Of a DNA stretch of 34,954 nt, positions 8,654-16,745 are shown one piece after another. The stretch is from Bacteroidota bacterium (lineage in GTDB: Bacteria > Bacteroidota > Bacteroidia > 2-12-FULL-35-15). Under the pieces are notes generated by a model that was given only the letters and a program-made list of their open reading frames with translations, searched no databases and was not told the DNA's origin. The stretch is from positions 1 through 34,954 of the forward strand of contig CANJYB010000017.1 of NCBI GenBank assembly GCA_947479085.1, given 5' to 3'. Both the position numbers and the translations under genes were made by a program. The number at the start of each line of letters is the position of its first letter. Positions within the stretch are counted from its first letter, which is position 1.

Positions 8654-8703
8654 AGTGGCGGGACGCCACTTAATAATCGGCACAGGCGAAACACGCCTGC
8701 GCC
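8654..8703. repeat. Two adjacent REP-like hairpins
   Basis: GTGGCG-GGA-CGCCAC (8655-8669) is a perfect stem with a 3-base loop. It is followed after nine bases by GGCACAGGCG-AAACA-CGCCTGCGCC (8679-8703), a 10-bp stem with one mismatch. Both are GC-rich in an AT-rich gap and contain the same GGCG/CGCC core, like paired REP-type intergenic palindromes. They lie between the gene end at 8629 and the terminator at 8731. Confidence 0.55.
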
Positions 8704-8730
8704 AGCGGCAAATCTAACCTCATAAAAATA

Positions 8731-8760
8731 AAAAGGCTGCCCTTATCAGGCAGCCTTTTT
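8731..8760. terminator. Bidirectional terminator
   Basis: AAAAGGCTGCC (8731-8741), loop CTTATCA, GGCAGCCTTTT plus further T. A run on one side and T run on the other make it work in both directions, serving the plus-strand gene ending at 8629 and the minus-strand gene ending at 8778. Confidence 0.9.
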
Positions 8761-8777
8761 TATGCAAAGATATATTT

Positions 8778-9491
8778 TTAGTATTTCTCGTTATACAGCG
8801 AAACTGCTTTTTTGGTATTCACTGTTTTAATATGGCTAAATACCCCCGAAACAATAGGACAGGCTATGGCCAATATTCCACAAGCCCCTGCAATCTGGTA
8901 ATTAGTGGTAGGATCAGGGCCATGTTGGTAATAATATCCTGTATTAGAATTGTAAGTATATGTTGTTTTTTGATACTGAATAGTGCTGTTAATAGCAAGG
9001 TAAGCACCCAAACCAACCAACGGAAACGCCACAAAACCTATGTATTGCAAGTTATGAGCCTTTTTGGCTTTCACCACATAGCCCATAATTTTCGGGTCCT
9101 TGGTATTCATAAGTATTTCATGCACCTCGCGGTCTTTAATTAATATATGATGGTACTTGTAATAAGGCCCGCGAACTACAATTTTGTTATCCTCCGGGGG
9201 TGGTGGCGGTGCCACATAGGTTTCGCGCTCTGGTTCTCTTTGCGGTGGCGCTGCCTGAACTTCAAAGTGGTCTCTTACTCCGTTCGAATATTTAATCATA
9301 TTCACATCCGACTTGCTGATGGTATAAGTAGGGCCATCAATAAAATCTGCCTTTTTATATTTAATCTCAGACGAGTTGATATCCGTTACCTTTCCTCTTA
9401 TCTGGTCACCATTATTTTTTATTATGGTGTCCTGGGCAGAACAAAGATGAACGCTAAGAAAAGCAATAGCAACAATAATTAATTTTTTCAT
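8778..9491 (-). CDS. Exported Bacteroidota protein of unknown function
   Basis: 237 residues from the ATG at 9491. The frame is open 13 codons further upstream, but MKKLIIVAIAFLSVHLCSAQ is a clear signal peptide, so the inner start is preferred; it also leaves a TAnnTTTG box just upstream. After the cut, residues about 21-80 (DTIIKNNGDQIRGKVTDIN, then EIKYKKADFIDGPTYTISKSDV and MIKYSNG) match a small beta-barrel-like domain often seen at the N terminus of uncharacterised Bacteroidota envelope proteins. A Pro-rich linker (APPQREPERE, APPPPPE) follows, then two hydrophobic stretches (LQYIGFVAFPLVGLGAYLAI and IAGACGILAIACPIVSGVF) that could be membrane helices. No catalytic residues are apparent. 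Role unknown. Confidence 0.75.
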   Translation of the reverse strand: MKKLIIVAIAFLSVHLCSAQDTIIKNNGDQIRGKVTDINSSEIKYKKADFIDGPTYTISKSDVNMIKYSNGVRDHFEVQAAPPQREPERETYVAPPPPPEDNKIVVRGPYYKYHHILIKDREVHEILMNTKDPKIMGYVVKAKKAHNLQYIGFVAFPLVGLGAYLAINSTIQYQKTTYTYNSNTGYYYQHGPDPTTNYQIAGACGILAIACPIVSGVFSHIKTVNTKKAVSLYNEKY

Positions 9492-9508
9492 ATTATTTTT
9501 ATTTCTGA

Positions 9509-9516
9509 CAAAGTTA
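9509..9516 (-). promoter_or_regulatory. Possible -7 box for the gene at 9491
   Basis: Minus strand 9516-9509 reads TAACTTTG, a match to TAnnTTTG, 18 bases before the chosen ATG. No good -33 TTTG is seen at 19-20 bp upstream. Confidence 0.35.
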
Positions 9517-9560
9517 AAAAAAAACACCATTCTGATATTAATATAATAAATCAGGTGAAT

Positions 9561-11345
9561 TTAAAAGTGAAATGCTAAACCTCCTGACACACCAAACACG
9601 GAAGGATAGGTCTTGATAGGAACGTTGCCATCCATTGAAGTGATAGCCTGCCTGTAAGTAGGTTCGATAAATACGGACAATCGTTGCCAGATACGATACT
9701 GAATACCAATACCCAGGGAAGCCCCGAAGTACGCCTTTTTTAAACCCTCAATAGAAGGGTTGTATTCAGTTCCTGTATTTAATTCGGTAATAGTTGTTTT
9801 TTGTGAAACAAGAAAGTGAGAAGTAAATCCGAGAGCAATAAATCCTGTAAACCTGTTTTTACCCAACGTATACTGGCATTCCAAAGGCACCGAGATGTAT
9901 TTCAATTTTTGTGTTCCTTCAATATCCCAGTTAAATTTTTCCTCTTCCGGACTCTGGACATGATGCTTCTTAAGGTCAACCTGCATTTCAACAGTTCCAT
10001 AAGAAGTAACCAACAGCTGGTTTGGAATCTCAGAAAACTCTTCGTCATCATCAATCTCAAATTGCTTGTGTGTTTCAAAAGAGTTGGACACTGCGGAATA
10101 AACAACTGCCGTGGATAGTGACCATTTTTTATTAATCATATAACCGAATTTCAAACCGGTTGAATAAGCGAAATGTTGCACTTCTTTCATCGAACTGGTT
10201 TTTGAATTCAAATCTATAAGGGTGGTTAATAGTTTGTCCGGAGAATAAAATCCTGCGAGATAGAATTTAAAATCCTTCATCGGAATCAATGCGTTCAAAG
10301 GGTTTTTCTCTGTTTCAGCAGAAGCAACAGATGCAGTATCATTAGCAGCTTTTGTTTCCGAAACACTATCAGAAGGTAGTGCAGTATTTTTCACCTCCTC
10401 TGTTTTACTTTCCGTTGCACTTGCAATAGGTGCAGAATTTAATACTTCCTCCTTTTTAATATCCTCTGCATTTTCAGCAGAATTGTTAGCAGCAGCGCTC
10501 AGAACATTATCTTCCGAAGAAACTGTGGTGCCCGAATTATTATTTTCCTTTTCTCCACTTTCTTTTACAGGGACTTCCGAAACAACAGTTTTATCAATAC
10601 TTTCATGTATAGCCCCAGGTGTTACTGAAAGTGGTTTCGCATTTTCAGTTTCCGTTTTGTTTTCAGTATCTCCTTTTTGAATCTCAGCAGATAAAACCAA
10701 AGCACCTTCAACAGTTGGTTTTAAAGCATCGTCTGCTTTTTTAACCACCTCCTCAGCTTCTGTTTTTTTATTTTCTTTTTTATTTGCTTCTACATTAAAA
10801 TCTTCTTCGTTTGGTTTAGTAACCGAGGCATTGTTAGCTGAACCAGCAGGCAAGCCATTATCAGCGCTTGAGGTCACAGGTGTTTCCGCTTTTGAATGTA
10901 ATAGGTTGTTTTCTGAATTTTGTATTTCTGCTTTTACTTTTTCAGAGATTTTGTTTGCCGGGGAAGAACTTAAATTTGCATTTTCATTAACTACAACAGA
11001 ATTATTTTTCTTCTGAGTTTTATTTTCGGGAGCAGTCGTTTCTGTTTCATTTGGCTCAACAACAGCAGTAATTGAAGAGGGGGTGTAAGACTTATTCGAA
11101 TTTTCAACAGGAATATCTATCTTTTTAAAATTCTGGTTTAAAATTAAAAATACTAAGGAGATAACTACAACCGAAACACCAATGGAAAAATTAAAAATCC
11201 TGCCGTATCTTTTTTGTAACTTAGCATATTGAGTTTTGTCGAGTTTACTGTCCACAGTTGACCAAACCGATTGTGACGGTTGCATTTCAGCAGGCTCTAT
11301 CACCTCCCTGAACAATTGGTCAATATCTTCGTTTAACTCTTTCAT
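9561..11345 (-). CDS. Envelope-spanning anti-sigma-like / beta-barrel protein
   Basis: 594 residues. Residues 1-45 are a cytoplasmic, acidic-helical head (MKELNEDIDQLFREVIEPAE, then SVWSTVDSKLD) like that of FecR-independent anti-sigma or porin-family regulators of Bacteroidota. About 48-70 is one membrane helix (IFNFSIGVSVVVISLVFLIL). About 75-345 is a long low-complexity linker rich in Glu, Lys, Ala, Ser, Asn and Thr. About 350-594 alternates hydrophobic strands and ends in a final strand with aromatic residue (GVSGGLAFHF), the look of an eight-strand outer-membrane barrel of the OMP_b-brl type. The start codon overlaps the stop of the sigma factor gene by one base (TAATG), so the two are co-translated; the protein probably restrains or senses for that sigma factor. 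This is inference from architecture and position. Confidence 0.75.
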   Translation of the reverse strand: MKELNEDIDQLFREVIEPAEMQPSQSVWSTVDSKLDKTQYAKLQKRYGRIFNFSIGVSVVVISLVFLILNQNFKKIDIPVENSNKSYTPSSITAVVEPNETETTAPENKTQKKNNSVVVNENANLSSSPANKISEKVKAEIQNSENNLLHSKAETPVTSSADNGLPAGSANNASVTKPNEEDFNVEANKKENKKTEAEEVVKKADDALKPTVEGALVLSAEIQKGDTENKTETENAKPLSVTPGAIHESIDKTVVSEVPVKESGEKENNNSGTTVSSEDNVLSAAANNSAENAEDIKKEEVLNSAPIASATESKTEEVKNTALPSDSVSETKAANDTASVASAETEKNPLNALIPMKDFKFYLAGFYSPDKLLTTLIDLNSKTSSMKEVQHFAYSTGLKFGYMINKKWSLSTAVVYSAVSNSFETHKQFEIDDDEEFSEIPNQLLVTSYGTVEMQVDLKKHHVQSPEEEKFNWDIEGTQKLKYISVPLECQYTLGKNRFTGFIALGFTSHFLVSQKTTITELNTGTEYNPSIEGLKKAYFGASLGIGIQYRIWQRLSVFIEPTYRQAITSMDGNVPIKTYPSVFGVSGGLAFHF

Positions 11346-11905
11346 TAAGCGTTAGCGGCTAATTCGTATTGTTTAGTATGTGCTACTCTGTTTTTTAAAA
11401 TCTTTCTTGCGTCAAAAAGATTTGATTTAGAAGTCCCTTCTGAAACACCTAATTTTTCGGCTATTTCCTTGTGTTTCATCCCCTCAAAAGTATAAAGGTT
11501 AAAAACCATCTGGTAAGCAGGAGGCAATTTCTGAATCAATTCCATTAATGCTTTTCCATTCATGTCTTCAAAAACATTTTCACCCGAGAAAATGCTATTG
11601 TGAAGGCTTTCGATATTGACAATAACTCCAAACGGATTCGCTTTTTTAAATTTCGCAATGGCCGTATTCACCATTATTTTTCTTACCCAACCATCGAATG
11701 AACCTTCGTTCTTAAACTGATCAATATTTTCAAACACTTTCACAAACCCTTCCATCAAGGTATCTTCCGCATCTTCCCTGCTCCTTGAATATCGAAAACA
11801 AACGGCCATCATTTTTGGTGAAAGCCTTTCATAGAGGATGTTTTGAGCACGTCTGTCGCCCTTGCCACACTTTCTAATCAACTCTATCTCATTCAAATAT
11901 TCCAT
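11345..11905 (-). CDS. ECF RNA polymerase sigma factor (sigma-70 family)
   Basis: 186 residues, the usual size for an ECF sigma factor. Region 2 spans about 20-95 (QNILYERLSPKMMAVCFRYS, the DAEDTLMEGFVKVFENI core helix that contacts the polymerase, and the GSFDGWVRKIMVNTAI promoter-melting part). Region 4 spans about 125-175 (LPPAYQMVFNLYTFEGMKHK, then EIAEKLGVSEGTSKSNLFDA as the helix-turn-helix for the -35 element). It has no region 1 or 3. The next gene overlaps its stop by one base and encodes a membrane protein with an anti-sigma-like head, so this is likely an envelope-stress or surface-sensing pair. A promoter -7 box lies about 80 bases upstream. Confidence 0.93.
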   Translation of the reverse strand: MEYLNEIELIRKCGKGDRRAQNILYERLSPKMMAVCFRYSRSREDAEDTLMEGFVKVFENIDQFKNEGSFDGWVRKIMVNTAIAKFKKANPFGVIVNIESLHNSIFSGENVFEDMNGKALMELIQKLPPAYQMVFNLYTFEGMKHKEIAEKLGVSEGTSKSNLFDARKILKNRVAHTKQYELAANA

Positions 11906-11982
11906 TTCCTTTTGTTCCGACAGTGACTTAAACAGATGTCCATTTTATTAAAATGGTTGGGTTTGTTCACAATTATTTTAAA

Positions 11983-11990
11983 CAAATGTA
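11983..11990 (-). promoter_or_regulatory. Possible -7 box for the sigma factor operon
   Basis: Minus strand 11990-11983 reads TACATTTG, matching TAnnTTTG, giving a leader of about 70 bases. The expected -33 TTTG is not clear (TTCTG is the nearest). The remaining 11906-12185 interval has no gene that can be supported. Confidence 0.4.
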
Positions 11991-12185
11991 AAAAAATAAT
12001 TTTAAACAGAACCTAATCATCGATAAAACTTAATATAACAGAGATTAAAAATTTAATAAATAGTACCCAACCTTTAGGATGAAATACTACTCTATGTATT
12101 AAATGCATAACCTATTTGTTTCAATCCTGAAAAATTATAAACAATTAAACACTTTTATTGAAAATTAATTCCAATACTTATATCT

Positions 12186-12389
12186 ATGCTTGATTTCATT
12201 GTAAACACTTATGCCGGGGGCATTTTATGGATTCTTCTTTCACTAATCATTATTCTGAAAATGAAAAGCAAATCAGAGTATAACCGATCTGATTTTTTTC
12301 TGCGCTTTCTCAATGTAGTTTGTGTATGCTTTTTTATGGTATTAGGTATCGGTATCATTTCCGTTAAACTCTATGGTACCTTTCATTAA
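12186..12389 (+). CDS. Small two-helix membrane protein
   Basis: 67 residues, not recognised. Two hydrophobic stretches are evident: GGILWILLSLIIIL (about 11-24) and FLNVVCVCFFMVLGIGIISV (about 41-60), separated by a short basic/polar loop KMKSKSEYNRSD, which suggests a hairpin in the inner membrane with the loop in the cytoplasm. The frame is bounded by a very strong terminator about 20 bases after its stop, which supports it as a real transcript. The start is the ATG at 12186; no Shine-Dalgarno is visible, which is normal for this phylum. Function unknown. Confidence 0.5.
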   Translation: MLDFIVNTYAGGILWILLSLIIILKMKSKSEYNRSDFFLRFLNVVCVCFFMVLGIGIISVKLYGTFH

Positions 12390-12410
12390 TTTTCTCTGAT
12401 TACTTTTCTT

Positions 12411-12454
12411 AAACAAAAAGCCCTGTACATATATATGTACAGGGCTTTTTGTTT
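12411..12454. terminator. Bidirectional terminator with a 20-bp perfect stem
   Basis: AAACAAAAAGCCCTGTACAT (12411-12430), loop ATAT, then the exact reverse complement (12435-12454). A run and T run flank the GC part on both sides, so it can end transcripts from the small membrane protein gene and from the convergent C10 peptidase gene. Confidence 0.92.
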
Positions 12455-12469
12455 ATTAATACTTTTTAA

Positions 12470-15154
12470 TTATTTCCTGATAACAACTTTCTTTTTAATT
12501 ATATTTCCGTTATTATTTATGGTCACAAAATACATTCCTGCATCTTTATCAGTTAAGTCTAATTGAACAATATCATTCGAAATGGCTTTCACCTGTTTGT
12601 TCATAACCATTTCCCCGATAACATTATAAACAGAAATGGTCATGTTTTCATCTTCCATTTTACCAAGACCAATATTAATAATTCCTTTTGAAGGGATTGG
12701 GAAAACAGAAATATTCCCATCAGAAGAAGAATTTGTTACTCCTGTAGTTATCGCAGGATTCCATTTGTAAATTCCATCTGCAGTATTAGAAACATTGAAA
12801 CTACCAGCCCACCCTGTATTCATATCAAAAAAGGCAACTGAAGTAAAACGAACAGAACCGCTATCCACGTTTTGATAAGTTGCTCCATCATCATAACTTA
12901 TAGAAGAACCGTTACTTGGAAAAGAAGCCACATCAATCCAGGTAGAACTTGTTCCGGGAACAAAAGCAAGAGTCGGTGTTTTTACTACATAACCTGTAGG
13001 AAGCAGTGTTTGCCATGTTGCACCACCATCTGTAGTTTTTTTCAATCCATAAGGAGAAGCCTGTTCAACTGCAATACCAACATTCGCATCTTTAAATTGC
13101 ACTGTAAATGAAGCAGCAATTCCTGTGGAAGCCACCGTCCAGTTTACACCCATATTTGTTGATTTATAGCATCTGCCAAGGTTAGTGGTAAACCAAATGG
13201 TATTACCAACTGCATCATAATAATTAACGATACCCGCTTCTCCTGTTTGGCAATTTGGAATATTAGCTCCCGGAACCTGTGTCCAGGTTGCTCCGCCATT
13301 TGAAGTGGTGTAAACAAAGAATTCTGTACCGGTAGTTGCTGTTGGGTCACCAACGCAAACACCATTATTAGCATCAAAAAAGTGAACAAAATCTGCCCAG
13401 CTATTGGTAAAGGTTGCAGAAGGCTGCGTGTTCCAGGTTGTACCTCCATCTGTAGTTTTAACAATGGCTCCTCCTGTTCCGGTAATAGGGAACATACAAG
13501 CGTAAGCGGTCATATAATCAAATGCAAAAATATTAGACACTCCGTAATTGGCAGAGTTAGTAAAAGTAATTGTACCCGGATTCCATGTGGTTCCACCATT
13601 GTTTGTTTTGGTGAACTCTCTGATGTAAGCTATTGGATTTGTTCCATCGTAAGCTTTTGCCCAAACCGTATTTGCATCCACAATGTCAATCTGGTCAATC
13701 CCTCTGGAAGGAGAAGCGAAACCTGAATTCTGCATGGTCCAAACTGTTGGTGCTCCACCCACTTTTATATAACGCTCTTTTGTTTTTATATCAGAACCAT
13801 TTGCATTTGTTGCTTTTAAAGAAATCAGGTGATAGCCATTGGTAGCAAATGTAACTCCGGTAGGATTCTGTGCCGTTGATGTAGCAGGTGTTCCGCCATC
13901 AAATGTCCATAACCATGAAGTAGGGTTGTTTAAAGATAAATCAGTAAAATCAACAGGAGCACCAACTGCCGGAATAAGCGTTCCACCGGAAGCGATACTA
14001 AAATTTGCAATAGGAATTAATGAATTAAAAGGTACGATACGGATTACCGCTGAACGATCGGAGCTGAAATTATTTCCATTTGGATTTAATAAAGTCAGGT
14101 TAAAATATCCGGTATTATAAGTGCCCCAACCCCAGTTCATGTGAAATAACCAGGTAGTATTGTTATAACCATCGCATGTCCACTCGTGTCCGGAACCTGC
14201 AGCTCCATTATTGTCACCAGCTAACATACATGGACGACCTGCATCAATTTCCTCTTTAATTAAATTCAACCACAATTGGTCGGTTGGAAAAGTAGCACGG
14301 CTTTTTACTTCGCATGATGGTTGGTAATTAAAATAATTGATGAATGCAGGAGGCACAGCCTGAGAATATGCTCCTGAACCTCCAGGTGCATAATCCATAT
14401 TTACAGATACGCCCGCATGGTACATTAAAGTAGCCACAGCATTATTTTGAGCTGTAGTACCTCCGGTAGCATAAGAGTTAATCATGTTTGCCCATTGATA
14501 AGTTGTTGCTCCGAAATTTGCAGTTTGTACTCCATAAGTAGCATGAGTATAGGAGTGAGAACCGTTACCGGTTGCAGGATAATTCCAGAATTTCATTATC
14601 TGTGACATAGTGGTAGCAACACATCCTGTAGGAGTTCCGGAAGGACACAAGTTATTATACGGTGACCCTTGGTCCCATTTAATACCTGTGGTATTGCTTC
14701 CCAACAATGGACCTATTATAGCATTTGTACTTTTGGTAAATAATTGTTGTCTTATCTTATTCCAGTCATTTTTGGTTTCAGTATTTGATAAATTGTTTGA
14801 AAGCACATCATTAATTTCCGATACATAAGAGTCGAAAAAAGCCTGTGCAACTGGAGGAATATTATTAGGGTCAAATATTCCTTCGTAAGAATAACCAAGA
14901 ACAGGTGTCACTGCATCGTCAGCAGCAACCATTACAAAACCACCTGCATTAAAATTGAAAGTGTAATAATAAGTGGTGTTTCCGGTTTTTCTTTCAAATT
15001 GATTGGCAATTGAAAAATCGGTGATGGTGTTTGGGGCATAATGTGTAAAATATTTTATTGCCACATCCTTTGCATCTGTCATTGTAACAGGGTTTGCAAA
15101 CATTATTGCACCGTAAAGTACAATAGCTAAAGTAAATAGTAATTTTTTTATCAT
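12470..15154 (-). CDS. Secreted C10-family cysteine peptidase, PKD, propeller, T9SS
   Basis: 894 residues. Signal peptide about 1-20 (KKLLFTLAIVLYGAIMFA). About 21-145 is a Spi/SpeB-type propeptide (AKDVAIKYFTHYAP, GGFVMVAADDAVTPVLGYS). About 146-378 is the streptopain (C10) catalytic domain: Cys178 in PTGCVATTMSQIM is the nucleophile, His323 in SGHEWTCDGY the base, and the WGWG motif (341-344) follows as in the family. About 380-468 is a PKD domain (SWLWTFDGGTPATSTAQNP). About 470-810 carries BNR/Ycf48-like repeats with TTDGGTTW motifs, predicting a beta-propeller. The last about 80 residues are a T9SS type A domain (VFPIPSKGIINI, YNVIGEMV, GMYFVTI, KKVVIRK). Expected to be secreted as a zymogen that degrades proteins outside the cell. 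Transcribed alone; terminators lie on both sides. Confidence 0.92.
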   Translation of the reverse strand: MIKKLLFTLAIVLYGAIMFANPVTMTDAKDVAIKYFTHYAPNTITDFSIANQFERKTGNTTYYYTFNFNAGGFVMVAADDAVTPVLGYSYEGIFDPNNIPPVAQAFFDSYVSEINDVLSNNLSNTETKNDWNKIRQQLFTKSTNAIIGPLLGSNTTGIKWDQGSPYNNLCPSGTPTGCVATTMSQIMKFWNYPATGNGSHSYTHATYGVQTANFGATTYQWANMINSYATGGTTAQNNAVATLMYHAGVSVNMDYAPGGSGAYSQAVPPAFINYFNYQPSCEVKSRATFPTDQLWLNLIKEEIDAGRPCMLAGDNNGAAGSGHEWTCDGYNNTTWLFHMNWGWGTYNTGYFNLTLLNPNGNNFSSDRSAVIRIVPFNSLIPIANFSIASGGTLIPAVGAPVDFTDLSLNNPTSWLWTFDGGTPATSTAQNPTGVTFATNGYHLISLKATNANGSDIKTKERYIKVGGAPTVWTMQNSGFASPSRGIDQIDIVDANTVWAKAYDGTNPIAYIREFTKTNNGGTTWNPGTITFTNSANYGVSNIFAFDYMTAYACMFPITGTGGAIVKTTDGGTTWNTQPSATFTNSWADFVHFFDANNGVCVGDPTATTGTEFFVYTTSNGGATWTQVPGANIPNCQTGEAGIVNYYDAVGNTIWFTTNLGRCYKSTNMGVNWTVASTGIAASFTVQFKDANVGIAVEQASPYGLKKTTDGGATWQTLLPTGYVVKTPTLAFVPGTSSTWIDVASFPSNGSSISYDDGATYQNVDSGSVRFTSVAFFDMNTGWAGSFNVSNTADGIYKWNPAITTGVTNSSSDGNISVFPIPSKGIINIGLGKMEDENMTISVYNVIGEMVMNKQVKAISNDIVQLDLTDKDAGMYFVTINNNGNIIKKKVVIRK

Positions 15155-15299
15155 TGGTTAGGATTTATTTTGTGAATGACAAAACTGTTACTTTTTTCTT
15201 AATAAACCAAATAATAATGGCAAATAGTTTTTAAAATGCGACAGAGTGGTTATTGGTCTTTTAGTAATTTTTCAATAGTCAATGTTTTTTGGGCATAAA

Positions 15300-15334
15300 A
15301 AAAGTCCTGTTATTATATTAATAACAGGACTTTT
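15300..15334 (-). terminator. Terminator of the alpha/beta hydrolase gene
   Basis: Perfect 16-bp stem AAAAGTCCTGTTATTA / TAATAACAGGACTTTT (15300-15315, 15319-15334) with loop TAT. On the minus strand it follows the stop at 15357 by about 20 bases and is continued by a T run (complement of the A run at 15294-15303). Confidence 0.9.
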
Positions 15335-15356
15335 AAATAATAGTGATTTATCTTAC

Positions 15357-16673
15357 TTATTCAAATATTACTTTTTCAGAAGATATTTTTCCATCAGAAA
15401 TTACATTGATAAAATAAATGCCTGCATTTAAATTATCCCTGTTTATTACATATTTCTCTGCTTTAACAGATGAGGCTGAATTTACTTTTCTTCCCATAAC
15501 ATCATACATTTCGATAGTTACTGCTTTTCCTGAAAACAATGCTAAATCAATGGTTGCAGAAGTATTTGCCGGATTAGGATAAACATTAAAATCAACGTTT
15601 GCTGATAAATCATTTATTCCTCCTGCTATGGAAGGGGTTGCCGTATAACTACAATTTGGTGCTGTTCCGCAAGTAAATTGTTCAAGGAAAGTACGGGTAA
15701 TGGTAATAGTAGAATCGTAATAAGCTGCACTTGTTGTTTCCGGCACATGGCCTGCCCCTAACCATGTTTCCATACAATTGTTTATTCCAAGATTATTAGC
15801 TCTCATTGCTACTACTGAACTTCCACAAACTTTAAGCAAAGGAAATCCTACTACAGAAATAGTAGCATACCCATAAGGTACCGTTCCGTCAGTGGTTCCG
15901 TGAAAACTCAACAACGGAATATCTCCTGAATGCATCCATAACGTATCGCCTAATGCACCACAAAGATTTACAACTGCTTTTACAGTGGAAGGATATCCGG
16001 GATTACCACTTGCTCCTTCTATTCCACCATGCATACCAGGTTGACCTGTACTATTCCCAACTGTTACCCCGGTAGTATCAATATAAGGAGGAAACTCCGA
16101 CCATTGATCCAAATAAGCAAGATGCAAAGCTGTTAGCCCTCCTGCAGAAACTCCCATCATGAAAATATTATTCGTATCAATACCATAAGTATTTCCACCT
16201 ATTCTTGCATTTTTGCGGAAGAAACGAACTGCTGCTCTGGCATCATGTGTTGCACGAACAAGTTCGGCTCCTGCATCAGAAGAATCTACAACGTGAGCTC
16301 CGAAAGGGAAATTAGTCATTCCTAAACGGTACTCAATGGAAGCAGTTACATATCCCAAACGTGCTAAATCTTTAGCCAATGGAACCACATCTGTTCCTGT
16401 TTTGCTTCCTCCAACAAAACTGCCACCATGCACCAATATAACCAGGGCGCGACTGTTAGCCACATCGCCCACCGGCTGGTAAACATCGAGCAATAAACTC
16501 TGAGTTGTTCCTGCAGCGGTAACATTACTTCCATAAACAATTCCTGATGTTGGAGTTGGTACTGCCGGGAAAACATAATCGTGATAACGATTTCCTGCAC
16601 ATTGCGCATACGATGAAACGGATGCTCCAATGATAAGTGAGGTAAAGGTAAAAAGTGTGTAAAGTTTTTTCAT
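15357..16673 (-). CDS. Secreted alpha/beta hydrolase (esterase-like) with T9SS domain
   Basis: 438 residues. Signal peptide about 1-23 (KKLYTLFTFTSLIIGASVSSYAQ broken at Ala-Gln). Residues about 45-340 are an alpha/beta hydrolase: HGG oxyanion motif at 82-84, nucleophile Ser176 in GVSAG, acid Asp262 in FHGTTDGTVPYG and base His309 in GAGHVPE. The early HGGSFVGGS and DARAAVRFFRKNA segments resemble the carboxylesterase/BD-FAE type of acetyl- or feruloyl-esterase acting on plant polysaccharide side chains, but the substrate is not determinable here. Residues about 362-438 are a T9SS type A sorting domain (VYPNPANTSATI, YDVMGRKV, GIYFINV, SEKVIFE). Cysteines at 25, 239, 283, 300, 335 and 343 could form disulfides in the exported protein. 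Confidence 0.9.
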   Translation of the reverse strand: MKKLYTLFTFTSLIIGASVSSYAQCAGNRYHDYVFPAVPTPTSGIVYGSNVTAAGTTQSLLLDVYQPVGDVANSRALVILVHGGSFVGGSKTGTDVVPLAKDLARLGYVTASIEYRLGMTNFPFGAHVVDSSDAGAELVRATHDARAAVRFFRKNARIGGNTYGIDTNNIFMMGVSAGGLTALHLAYLDQWSEFPPYIDTTGVTVGNSTGQPGMHGGIEGASGNPGYPSTVKAVVNLCGALGDTLWMHSGDIPLLSFHGTTDGTVPYGYATISVVGFPLLKVCGSSVVAMRANNLGINNCMETWLGAGHVPETTSAAYYDSTITITRTFLEQFTCGTAPNCSYTATPSIAGGINDLSANVDFNVYPNPANTSATIDLALFSGKAVTIEMYDVMGRKVNSASSVKAEKYVINRDNLNAGIYFINVISDGKISSEKVIFE

Positions 16674-16745
16674 AGTTTAAGGTTTTATAATTTTGGATAA
16701 AGGTAATAATGTGTTTTGAATAAAAAAATAAATTGTGTTCAACAC

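Noticed and set aside
9816-11016. Plus-strand frames in the linker and barrel region of the envelope-spanning protein
   Set aside because: They arise from the low-complexity linker; no start signals or known domains.
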